Part shown: positions 55,477-64,000 of the stretch, piece after piece | Numbering within the stretch: the first letter of the stretch is position 1 | How the letters are laid out: each line of letters starts with the position of its first letter | Assembly: GCA_014218235.1 (NCBI GenBank) | Contig: CM024759.1 | Span: 6,526,712 to 6,590,711 of the forward strand | Direction of reading: 5' to 3' | Length of the DNA stretch: 64,000 nucleotides | DNA from: Colocasia esculenta | Taxonomy: Eukaryota; Streptophyta; Magnoliopsida; Alismatales; Araceae | Notes under the pieces: model-generated | Database searches by the model: none | Told to the model about the DNA's origin: nothing | Seen by the model: the letters and a program-made list of their open reading frames with translations, nothing else | Translations under genes and position numbers: made by a program

Positions 55477-56748
55477 TGTAGACACGCTAAAAATGACACC
55501 ATCACGAGCAAATCTTGAATTATGTCATAATGCCACAAATGTCTCACTTTTTTTCTTGTGATAGTATTTTTCCCCATCATTTAGGGTCTTCCTCCCATTT
55601 CCTGGTGCTTCCCCCATATTTTCCTAGTTTACTGAAGGTTCGGGTAGAAATTCTTAAATCACGACAGACATAGTCGTTGTGTTTCATATCAACTGATAGA
55701 GAACAACCAACTCGTGACGGATGGTGGTCGCATTTCATATCGACAGACAGAGAACAAACAAATCGCGATGGTTATGGTCATCGCTTTTCATATCGACTGA
55801 TAAAGAGGAAACAAAACGCATCAGGTCAAACCATCGCGATTCACATTGGTTGCCAAGAGCCTGTACATTATCGATTGCTGAACACCCTAAACACGTCAAG
55901 TCAATACGTCGCAATTTAGAACTTCCATATTTCTCAGAAATTTTCTTATTTCATTTTTGAAAATAGTTGTTGCCTTTTCATGAAATGCGTCCGAAACCCC
56001 ATCTTAATTAAAGTTTCTATATTTGATTTTTGGCAAGTTTCCATAAACAAAATTCATATCCGTGTCGATCATTCCCTTCGCGATTCAGATTCAGATTCCG
56101 TCAGAATCTGATTATAATTGAATATCCTTGAACGCGTCCACCCATGTCGTCACGATTCAACTTTAAAGGCGACCACCGTGTCCGTCGCGAATTTCATTTA
56201 TTGTCCACCTTGGACTTTGACCCTTTGCTTCTATATATACACTCCATGTCTCGTCGTTCTAGAGAGAGATGAAGGTTGGAGACAGAGAACCCCTACGCCC
56301 AACAAGTTGAGGGAGAACAATTCCAAGGTGGAGCCCTGTCGGATTCTCACCTCAAGCTTTCAAGTGCCTCTCTTCTCCATAGTTGAACCAGTAGGAGCAG
56401 CACCACCTCTTCCTCCTCTTTTCATCAAGCTCCAGCATGCATCATCATGTGCTGCCATCATTAAGGGGAAACATCCATCTCCTCCTTCTCTTGTTTATAC
56501 TACATTTGTTTATTCCCTCTTCAAGTTCCCACCGTGCATACCTCCTCTCAGCCCCAACGTGGCTATCTATTTGGCTATCTACTTTTTATTCTCTTTTTAA
56601 TCAACACCACATCAACACACACACATATTCATGCATGCACACAACATACCTATTTTCTAGGGTTTTAAAAGCCACAAAAAGGTGTGTTCTTCTCCATGCA
56701 CTTTTATGCTTATTTTTACCTTTAAAAGCCACCAAAAGGTGTGTTCTT
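55477..56748 (+). mobile_element. LTR of family Q, left part (Q2), interrupted by CACTA-D
   Basis: Starts TGTAGACACGCTAAAAATGAC, as does solo LTR Q (TGTAGACACGCG). The two then follow each other loosely: TTTCCTGGTGCTTCCCCC against TTTCTTGGTGCTTCTCC, GTCGCGAATT motifs, an AGAGAGAGA stretch, and AAGCCACCAAAAGGTGTGTTC against AGACCACCCAAAAGGTGTGTCC. A TATA box is at 56232. Confidence 0.6.
56232..56239 (+). promoter_or_regulatory. TATA box in LTR Q2
   Basis: TATATATA in CTTCTATATATACACTCC, a good plant TATA box, about 35 bp before CGTCGTTCTAGAGAGAGATG. Confidence 0.5.
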
Positions 56749-56759
56749 CGCAACAAGAA

Positions 56760-57215
56760 AAAGTGGTTTTTTCGACGGAATGATTCCGTCCGAAATCTGC
56801 CAAAAATCCGTCGGAAAACACGCATTCCGACAACTTTTCGGCGAACGACGGTCGGAAAAAAAGTGTTCAAAATTACCGACAAGAAAAAAAGTAGTCGGAA
56901 ATCTGTCGGTATTTCTGACAAAAATATTCGTCGGAAACATCCGTCGAAAAAATAAAGATTCCGACCAATTTACCGACGACATAAATCCGTCATTAAATTT
57001 TGACGGATAATTCGGTCAGAAAATCCGTCGGACCTTCTGATAGATTCGCTTATGAAAATAATCGTCGGTAGTAGGTAGGTTCTGAGGGAAATATTTTCCA
57101 GTAAATCGTCGGAAAATCTGATGGTTTTACTGACGGATAGATTCCATTGGCAGTCTTATGTGCCGATGTTATTTCCGATGGATAAGGTTCGTCAAAAAAT
57201 CCGTAGGAAATAGCC
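56760..57215. repeat. Left subterminal repeats of CACTA-D
   Basis: Repeated TCCGTCGGAAA, TTCCGACAA and similar units in both orientations, more eroded than in B and C. Confidence 0.8.
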
Positions 57216-57370
57216 TTCTTAAAGTTTTTAAAAATATAATTAAATAACAATGATAAATTAAAAAACCTGCTAAAAATAATATTCCTACGAACAACCACAA
57301 TAAATAACAATTAACATAAAATCATCCATCACAATAAATATGAAACATACACAATAATAAGAAATAAAAA

Positions 57371-57433
57371 TCAAGAAAGATCTGCTGGATCGTCCGCTCT
57401 CCCCGCCTCATGATCGTCAGGTGCTGAAGGATC
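57371..57433 (-). CDS. Relict terminal exon of gene 2 in CACTA-D
   Basis: 63 nt from a TATAG acceptor to TGA encoding DPSAPDDHEAGRADDPADL then S, in frame despite loss of the rest of the gene. Homologous to 14353-14418 and 29028-29087. Confidence 0.65.
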   Translation of the reverse strand, partial: DPSAPDDHEAGRADDPADLS

Positions 57434-57559
57434 CTATATAAAAAAAACAAATATTAGAAATATAAATAAAAAATAATATAAAAATATTAATTTTCAAAAT
57501 TTTAAATTTAAAACATATGAATATTTACTAAGTTTAATTAGAAAATATTTATGATCTTT

Positions 57560-58630
57560 TACACTTGAATTTTTTTAAGATTAGTGGTTTGAGCGCCGAA
57601 CTCAAACCGGGAATCCGAATAGAACACCATCAGTTCTCACACGTCACTCTCACCCACCCGGTCATATCAGAGCAAACAACATGCCGATCGGATCTCTATT
57701 TCTGTTTTTGGACCCCCGGGTTGCGTGTTCTGATCCTTTTCATTTAGGTTTTTTTTATATTAGTGATTTGAGAGCCGAACCCAAACTAGGAATCCGAATA
57801 GGATTCTGTCAGTTCCCAGACGTCACTCTCACCCACCCAGTCGTGTCGGAGCGAACGTCACGCCGATCGGATCCCTATTTCTGATTTAGGACCCCCGGGT
57901 TGCATGTTCTGATCTTTTTCATTTAGGTTTTTTTTTTAATTAGTGATTTGAGCGCCGAACCCAAACCAAGAATCCGAATAGGATTCCGTAAGTTCCCACA
58001 AGTCACTCTCACACACCTAGTCGTGTTGGAGTGAACAGAACGCCGATCGGATCCCTACTTCTAATTTTGGACTCCTAGGTTGCGTGTTCTGATCTTTTTC
58101 ATTTAAGTTTTTTTTAGATTAGTGATTTGAGCGCCGAACCCAAACCGGGAATCCGAATAGGATTCCGTCAGTTCCCACACGTCACTCTCACCCACCTAGT
58201 CATGTCGGGCTGAACGTCATGACAATCAGATCCCTATTTCTAAATTTGGGCCCTCGGGTTGCGTGTTCTGATCCTTTTGATTTAGGTTTTTTTTTAGATT
58301 AGTGATTTGAGTGCCGAACCCAAACCGGGAATCCGAATTGGATTACGTCAGTTCCCATACGTCACTCTCACCCACCTAGTCGTGTCGGAGCAAACGACAC
58401 GTCGATTGGATCCCTATTTCTAATTTTTGACCCTCGGGTTATGTGTTTTGATCCTTTTCATTTAGGTTTTTTTTAGATTAGTGATTTGAGTGCCGAACCC
58501 AAACCGAGAATCCGAATAGGATTCCGTCAATTCCCACACGTGACTCTCACCCACCCGGTTGTGTCGGACCGAACAGCACGCCGATTGGATCCCTATTTCT
58601 GATTTTGGACCTTCGGGTTGCGTGTTCTGA
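57560..58630. repeat. ~181-bp satellite array, about six copies, in CACTA-D
   Basis: TTAGATTAGTGATTTGAGCGCC recurs about every 180 bp (57577, 57755, 57940, 58113, 58298, 58474). Monomers align with those of A, B and C (CCGTCAGTTCCCACACGTCA, CGGATCCCTATTTCTGATTTTGG) but form the most divergent subgroup. Confidence 0.92.
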
Positions 58631-58854
58631 GTCTGCCGACGTCGGCATTGCGAATGCCGACTCCGAAGTCAGCATTTCCCTACCCGCACCCGCGCCGATC
58701 TCCCGGTCACCAAGTTGCCAATGTGGAAACTTGGTGACTATTTTGGGAATTATTTTCAAATTATGATTATTTAAATAATTAAATAATTAAATATGATTAA
58801 TTTAATAAAAAACCCTATGTCCTTTTAAAATTTACAAATAATAGTTGTGTGATT
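58631..58854. other. Spacer of CACTA-D between satellite and G-rich tract
   Basis: No gene. Contains a small palindromic stretch (GCCGACGTCGGC, then GAATGCCGAC) and an AT-rich segment. This is where the transposase genes would lie in an intact copy. Confidence 0.5.
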
Positions 58855-59345
58855 TTGTGTGTGTGTGTGTGAGTGAGAGAGAGAGAGGTAGAACTGTGGC
58901 AATGTCATAGTGTGTGTGTGTGAGAATGAGAGAGAGACACAGGCATGGGTGGGGGGCAGGGAGTGGGAGGGGGTGGGGGTCACTTAGAGGGGGCCAGCAT
59001 GGGTGGGGGGCCGGCGATGGGAGGGGGAGGGGGTTGCCAAGAGGGGGAGGGGGCTGGCAGCGATCGGGGGTGGGGAGTGGGAGGGCCGGGGACAGCAAGG
59101 GTGGGGGATAGGGGGTGTGGGTCGCTAGGAGGGGGGAGGGGGTACCTACGATCGACAGCGGCGGCGGTGCAGGTCGAGGTGGCCGACGATGACGGTGCAG
59201 GTCGCGGCAATCGGGGGTGATGGAGCAGGGCTCGGCGGCCAATCGACGGGTGCTGGAAGGGGCGATGCAGGTCGCGGCGGCCGGGGGCGGCGTCGATCAC
59301 ACAGGTAGAGAGAGAGAGAGATGGAGAGAGTGTGAGACCGAGTGG
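58855..59345. repeat. (GT)n, (GA)n and G-rich tract of CACTA-D
   Basis: TGTGTGTG and GAGAGAGA runs (58856-58936), then GGGAGGGGGTGGGGG-type repeats with GGCCAGCATGGGTGGGGG twice, and a final GA tract near 59305. It corresponds to the tracts next to the right end of A, B and C. Confidence 0.85.
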
Positions 59346-59439
59346 GTTTTGCTAGGGTGGCGGAAGGGGAAATGAGGGTTTTTTGACGGATTTGCCAATA
59401 GACTTAGTTTCGTTGGAATGTCCATTGGAATGTCTGCAC

Positions 59440-59603
59440 CACTTCAAGAAAAAGAGGCATTACCGACAGATATTTTCGACGGATTGTTATCCATCGGAAA
59501 TTCTGACAGTTATTTCGACAAAAATATATCTATCGGCATATCCGTACTGACGGAATATTTCTGTTGAAAATATCTATCGGTAATGCCACTTTTTCTTGTT
59601 GTG
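59440..59603. mobile_element. 164-bp mini-CACTA unit at the right end of CACTA-D
   Basis: Left CACTTCAAGAAAAAGAGGCA at 59440 and right TGCCACTTTTTCTTGTTGTG at 59603 form inverted repeats that continue through ATTACCGA with about three mismatches in 27 bp. Between them are only CCGTCGG-type units. It may be a MITE-like deletion derivative nested at the end of D, or D's own right end with an internal inverted copy. Confidence 0.5.
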
Positions 59604-60650
59604 CCTACCACGGCCGGTCGTGCTCATAGAAGAAGAATCGAACCCGCTCTCTTCCGCACAATCTCCCCACTCTTAAAGGTATTCTGCGATCACTCCCTTT
59701 TATTTTTATCCATTTATACTCCTTTGACACCCTCGTGTGTCTGGAGATCATGTACACATCAAGGAGTTGTGCTCCATCTCTCTTCCTCTCTATTTTCTCA
59801 TAATTTTCTTTGTGGACGCTTTGTAGTTCGAAGAATGAAAAAGCACAATCTACAAATTGACGATCACGGTGGGACCTCTTTCCACCTTTTTCTTTTGATT
59901 ACCCACTCTGTCGTGCCCCATGTGGCACCCTTCCCTTGGCACCCTCACTTGCCTCTCCTTATTTTCCTTCTCTTCTTCCCTCCGTGATTAGCCAATTTTA
60001 GACTCCTCAAAGAAAATTTGAGAAAACAAAATGAAATGATGATGAGTTGATCCATACTTTTTGAGATTGCGTACTTCATGCTTTCCATGCTTATACCTTG
60101 CAAATCCATACTTGTGTGTTGATTTTTGTACATATACATCTGATTTTTGTTTATTTTTTCATTCTCGGGTTGCCTTTTGAATCTGCGACCGATACAATGG
60201 TTGCGATTCACTACTTTATACACGGCCAGTTAATTGGTCACATTTTTCTTTCATTTCTGCGACGGCTTGATCTAGCACTATCGCGTTTCTATCTGTGGTC
60301 CATCCATAGGGACCAGACGTGACTCTGACAGCCTTCTGGGGCTCTCAGATCCTCGACTAGGTGATTGGGCGCAATTCTCTTATTGATTCACCGCGGCTAT
60401 GTCCATCGCAATTCAGATTGCAGATAGAGCGCGGCCTTCTGTGTTGTCTAGAACATTATATTGATCTTTTGCATACATGGCATATTGTTTTGGTCGGGCG
60501 GACCTCCTTCCCTCACATCCTAGTCTCCTCACACCCTTCCAGTGAAGGCAAGCTCTCCATTGGGTATTTTGTCCCTTTGGACTAGAAAACCTTCTCTCAG
60601 AACCTTCGTAAGTCTCCGTACCCCATGGATTCACTCACGGCAGACCGAGC
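59604..60650 (+). mobile_element. LTR of family Q, probable right part after CACTA-D
   Basis: The first 50 bp (ACGGCCGGTCG, AGAAGAAGAATCGAACCC) loosely match solo LTR Q around 17345-17385. GCGACCGATAC, TGCGATTCACT and TGCGACGGCTTG units continue the family character. I could not locate the LTR end or a matching target duplication. No gene seen. Confidence 0.4.
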
Positions 60651-61309
60651 TAGTTGTACCACTCCGTATACCCGGGTTAGAACTTTTATTGCGTAGTGAG
60701 TTGTGATTTTAGTTGTACTCTAAAGTATCCAAATTCAAACCAACTAAGATCTCATCTGGAGTGTCATAATTCTTCCAATCCATTTAAATCAATTTCAAAC
60801 TCCTAAAAATCAGCATAAGTATCATAACTTGTTTGAACCATATTAATTGAGTCATATTCTTGTTCAACTTGTGTGTTTGTTTGCCTTGTTAAAATGGACT
60901 CATATAACCATGTCAATTTCTATTATGCGGACTATTACCTTGTTAATATGGACTCATATAACCAAGGTGTTTGTATTACACCTTGGTAAATGGAAGACTT
61001 ACTTGGGAGCAAGTGGGTTGTAATACCTCTCAGGTTAAGAGAAGACCAAGTGTTCTTGACAGTTAGTGAAATCCTAAGTGGTTCTTGAGGACTGGACGTA
61101 AGACTTCTATGTGGGAAGGGCCGAATTAGGATAAAAATTTTGTGTGCCTTGTGTGATTGTTTCCGCCAAGTATTTCACTTGTTTCACACACTACACTAAG
61201 TACTAACATTACTATTTAGTATTATCTATTTTCAAATAAAATTTTAAAAGTACAAAAGAGTCCTATTCACCCCCCCCCAAGACATCTAAAGCTCTATCTA
61301 GAACCAACA
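60651..61309 (+). mobile_element. Ty1/copia LTR remnant
   Basis: The right part has the typical copia LTR ending: CTTGAGGACTGGACGTAAG, GGGCCGAATTAGGATAAA, TTCACCCCCCCCC and a final GAACCAACA at 61309, after which the usual AGTGGTATCAGAGC primer site begins (AGT) but is lost. Upstream limit uncertain. A short direct repeat (CCTTGTTAAAATGGACTCAT and ATATAACCA) occurs at 60885 and 60940. Confidence 0.65.
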
Positions 61310-62046
61310 AGTCTTAGATGAATCACGTGGCGTAGTAGAAGAGTTTATAGTATAGTAGAGTCAAGTTTAATAATTTGTTTTTAGTCTACTCAATGTTAAG
61401 TGTCATATTGGGCCTATAATGGCACTTATTAGTGGGTGTAATATAACTTAATGATTGTTATCAATAAAATTAAAAGTTTCTTATTAATTCTCAAGTTGTC
61501 TTTTGTATTTAATTTACTTTGATTGGCACGACTGATTAATATACATGTATTTGTTCGCATTTCAATATTCTAAATTGGGACGTGATTGAGAATGTGTTAA
61601 ACCTTGATACATCATCGGCTTTGAGAAATAGAAACATAGAGTATTACGGTAGCTTCTGCCTTTTTATTTTTCTCTCTTTTTTTGGCATTTGCAACAAACA
61701 GTCAAAGTGACCTCAATCTAATTCTAATTAGAATATCAAACTGAAGTTCAAATTTAATTTTATGCACAATAAGGAAACCGATATATAAGAGGTAAAAAAA
61801 TATGGCATATTAGGCACTAATTAACGCGCACCAGCAAGTGAGCCAAAAAAAGAAAATTTCTTCTCTTGCTTTTAAAATAAGGATGGCATAGCGGCCGCAA
61901 GTGTACGGCATCTATTAACTTGGACATCATGGAGAGAACAACATGTACCGAGGCGGGCAGCCGCAAGACTATAGGATCTTTGACTTTACACACACTCTCT
62001 TTAATTCTTTCACAATGTTATTTCGTTAAAGAGACAGTTTTCTGAT
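61310..62046. other. AT-rich interval, no gene seen
   Basis: No ORF or repeat that I can support. The bases at 62038-62046 (TTTTCTGAT) are the left target-site copy of the following MITE. Confidence 0.5.
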
Positions 62047-62357
62047 GAGAAATGCTATGTTCTCAGCAATGTCAGGAGCATAGTTGAGTTGGGGGGGCCG
62101 TCCCTCCCCCCCCACACGCGCGACGCGTGGAGGGGGTGGGCCCCCTCATTAAATACTATTTTGTTTTTTTTTCGTTTTTTTTGTACTATTTGTATACACA
62201 AATGATGTATTTGTGTGCACAAATATATCAATTATGTGTATAAATTGTAAAAAAAATAGCATTTAATACTGGAGGGGTCCGCCCCCTCCACGCGATGTGC
62301 GTGTGGAGGGGCGTGGCCCCTCCAGCTCATGCTACGCTCCCGGCTAGCCGGGAGCGT
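62047..62357. mobile_element. MITE with 9-bp target duplication (Mutator-like)
   Basis: Ends GAGAAATGCTATG and CGTAGCATTACTC are imperfect inverted repeats, and the outer ~90 bp of each side pair loosely (GGGGGGGCCGTCCCTCC against GGAGGGGCGTGGCCCCTCC). Perfect 9-bp duplications TTTTCTGAT flank it (62038-62046, 62358-62366), the length typical of Mutator-like elements. The AT-rich centre is also roughly palindromic. No coding capacity. Confidence 0.8.
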
Positions 62358-62931
62358 AGCATTACTCTTTTCTGATATATGGTGGGGTTGGATCTCATCA
62401 TCATGCAAAATACTTATATTATTTATATAGTTCGCACGGTGTTAAGTTAAACGCCGTGCAAGTTAATAGATAGAGGACTGTGATATATATATATATATAT
62501 AGATGCCATATCAAAATCTAAAGTTTATATTTTTGAACTTAAAACTTTTAATTCTCAAGTTAATAGATAGATAGCAGGTTGGAACGCCATGCAGGTGTTG
62601 AAGCAGCAGCAGTCGCAAGAGATTGACCCAGTACTGGAAGACGACCGACGAAACCTGAAACGTTTTGTGCTCCTCCAAACCAAAGAAACAATTCCATGTT
62701 GGGGGCGGGCTAATTAACTACGTACAATCTTATCTTTATTGGAACAAAGAAAACCTTCTGCATCATCACCACTATATTAGTAGCTGGGATACAATGGAAA
62801 CTAGCACCAGGACATTTCCCGGGTCCGTTCCAGCAAAAATTTATAAGGTGAGTGGGAAGAAAATTATGTTGGTTTCATCCTAGATCGATGTAGAATTAAT
62901 TAGCCAGCACCACCTCAGACTGTGTAGTAGA
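62358..62931. other. Non-coding interval with a small dispersed repeat
   Basis: No supported gene. GGGGGCGGGCTAATTAACTA with CTACGTACAATCTTATCTTT (62700-62750) resembles GGGGGCGGGGTACGTAGCTG with CAATCTTACCTTTATTGG at 63865-63900, a short diverged local duplication. Confidence 0.5.
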
Positions 62932-63300
62932 CCAGGAAATCCTTGTTTGAATCCCCTGTCAGACACATTAATTTGTCTCATCTAACCACTACTGCTTCAA
63001 GTCCTTGATGCTTGAATTAAGGGACATGGTATTTGCAGGAAGGACTGTGTCAAACTCGGCTGGCTGGGCCGACTATATATATATATATATAGACATACAC
63101 ACATATATATCTACCTGCTGTTAGTATTTTAATTATGAATTGTAACATGCATGGGACCACTCGAAAGGTCTTCTTCTCCTCGATCCATCCCCTCCCGGCC
63201 CCTTGCAGATTATAAGATGAAAGATCTTTTGCATCCAATAGTAAGGAACATATATATATATATATATATATAGTACTGTTAAATAAGATATAGCTAGCTA
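62932..63300. repeat. Right copy of the diverged direct duplication
   Basis: Same order of blocks as 11084-11520, missing a GC-rich piece (11278-11300 region) and containing TA microsatellites at 63074-63091 and 63248-63272. Both copies lie outside the nested transposon block. Confidence 0.85.
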
Positions 63301-63433
63301 TATCTATTTTTAATTATGTTTGTAACTTACCAAAAAAGGGGAAAAAAATCTTTTGGCCTTGTTTTCTTCTGTAGTTCCATGTTGTCCGTTGGATCCACCG
63401 ACCACACGTTCTTCACTCAACTGGAGGGACGCA

Positions 63434-63592
63434 CAGTGGCGGAGCCACTTTGAGGTCAGTGGGATTCTGTGATTCCATTGAATCGAAAAATTTCTATTAG
63501 TGATGTAAAATTTTACTATTAGTGACCCCACTGAATTAAGAAAATATGTTTAAAAGTACATCCAGTGAATAAAAATTCTAGATCTGTCACTG
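63434..63592. mobile_element. Probable hAT-like MITE
   Basis: CAGTGGCGGA at 63434 and TCTGTCACTG ending 63592 form a 10-bp inverted repeat with two mismatches. The 159-bp interior has AGTGGGATTCTGTG and GTGACCCCACTG, characteristic of a common short plant repeat beginning CAGTGGCGGAGCCAC. The flanking 8 bp (GGGACGCA, GAGGCGCG) match at only five positions, so the duplication is eroded or absent. Confidence 0.5.
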
Positions 63593-64000
63593 GAGGCGCG
63601 GTGTTTCGGCCGACTGAGTGGGTTCGACACGAGAAAGTCATGCTTAGTTTTCTTGCTATTAGTTATTTAATGTATAGAGCTGGAGTGGGCCCCTTCCATT
63701 ACTTAATTAGGTGTAATTAAGGCCAAATTAATGAAATGGATGGCTGCTTTTCTCACCCTCCCAGTCGAAGGCCGTGGGTCAAGTGGTGGCAAGACGACAC
63801 GTGCGAATGCGGCAGCAGCCCCTTGGAATGGTGACCACAGCAACAACCTCAGACTTTCCACTTTGGGGGCGGGGTACGTAGCTGCAATCTTACCTTTATT
63901 GGAAACAATATATTAATGCATTTTCTTCAAATCTAAAGTTGGGAAGAATCTTGTGATAGTGAAATAAAACAAGGTATTAATTTTGTTGACTTTGTGAGAT
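63593..64000. other. Right edge, no gene seen
   Basis: The 61-codon ORF at 63731-63916 has no recognisable domain and overlaps the small repeat near 63865, so I do not call it a gene. Confidence 0.5.

Larger units (their letters stand above)
56749..59603 (-). mobile_element. CACTA-D, internally deleted non-autonomous En/Spm element
   Basis: Degenerate ends CGCAACAAGAAAAAGTGG (left) and CCACTTTTTCTTGTTGTG (right). Flanks CTT (56746-56748) and CCT (59604-59606) could be an eroded 3-bp duplication. It keeps subterminal repeats, the gene 2 terminal exon, a satellite array and the (GA)n/G-rich tract but neither transposase gene. Flanking LTR Q2 sequence appears to continue on both sides. Confidence 0.75.

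Noticed and set aside
55530..55566. CTTTTTTTCTTGTGATAG as a CACTA right end of element P
   Set aside because: It lacks the final GTG, has no clear partner, and aligns better with the corresponding part of solo LTR Q (near 15945), so it is treated as LTR sequence.
56118..56955. 160- and 172-codon plus-strand ORFs
   Set aside because: They start in LTR Q2, and the second runs into CACTA-D subterminal repeats. There is no conserved domain, and the solo LTR Q has no matching ORF.

Overview
This window looks like the repeat-dense fraction of a flowering-plant nuclear genome. It shows En/Spm (CACTA) transposons with split TNP2-type genes, Ty3/gypsy elements of Tat and chromovirus (Tekay/Del-like) type, a Ty1/copia LTR remnant, a terminal-repeat-in-miniature (TRIM) retroelement, a tRNA-derived SINE and two MITEs. 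I cannot name the species. I found no convincing intact host protein-coding gene, and essentially all recognisable coding sequence is decayed transposon sequence.

Layout. 1-10592 is CACTA-A, cut by the window start and inserted in the end of another CACTA (R, ending 10702). 10703-13564 is non-coding and holds a SINE (13100-13359). At 13565 a Tat-type gypsy element (W) begins. Its 5' LTR is split by two complete CACTA insertions of the same family as A: CACTA-B (13771-27982, target duplication AGA) and CACTA-C (28393-37187, target duplication TTC, containing a 100-N gap). The LTR ends at 37374 and gag follows. The gag is interrupted at 38273-44955 (minus-strand gypsy composite X/Y, duplication TCCTG) and at 44993-54060 (non-coding gypsy Z with two 3536-bp LTRs). 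Inside the last intron of CACTA-B sits element V (14526-17884, duplication GAAAC), which ends in a TRIM array, and that array contains a solo LTR (15870-17627). Nesting therefore goes W > B > V > Q. 54460-60650 holds a TTTGTCA-repeat element (P), an LTR of family Q split by the deleted CACTA-D (56749-59603), then a copia LTR end, MITEs and a diverged duplicate of the 11.1-kb region.

How the CACTA genes fit together. All four copies have their genes on the minus strand. From the right end leftward the order is: terminal repeat plus ACCGACGG-type subterminal repeats, a (GA)n/G-rich tract, AT-rich leader, two conserved hairpins, gene 1 (TNP2-like transposase, four coding exons), gene 2 (Transposase_24-like, ten coding exons in B), then the left terminal repeat. 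The ~180-bp tandem satellite of each copy lies inside the last intron of gene 2, and the terminal exon, which encodes a conserved PADL ending, lies beyond it. A, B and C each carry inactivating lesions, different in each copy, and D has lost both transposase genes.

Most notable: satellites growing inside a transposon intron, including a dimeric higher-order array in C; tandem amplification of a 39-nt in-phase microexon in gene 2; a 274-bp inverted repeat and a 77-nt hairpin conserved ahead of the transposase gene; and an apparent chimeric retroelement (V) with a perfect target duplication but two unrelated ends.
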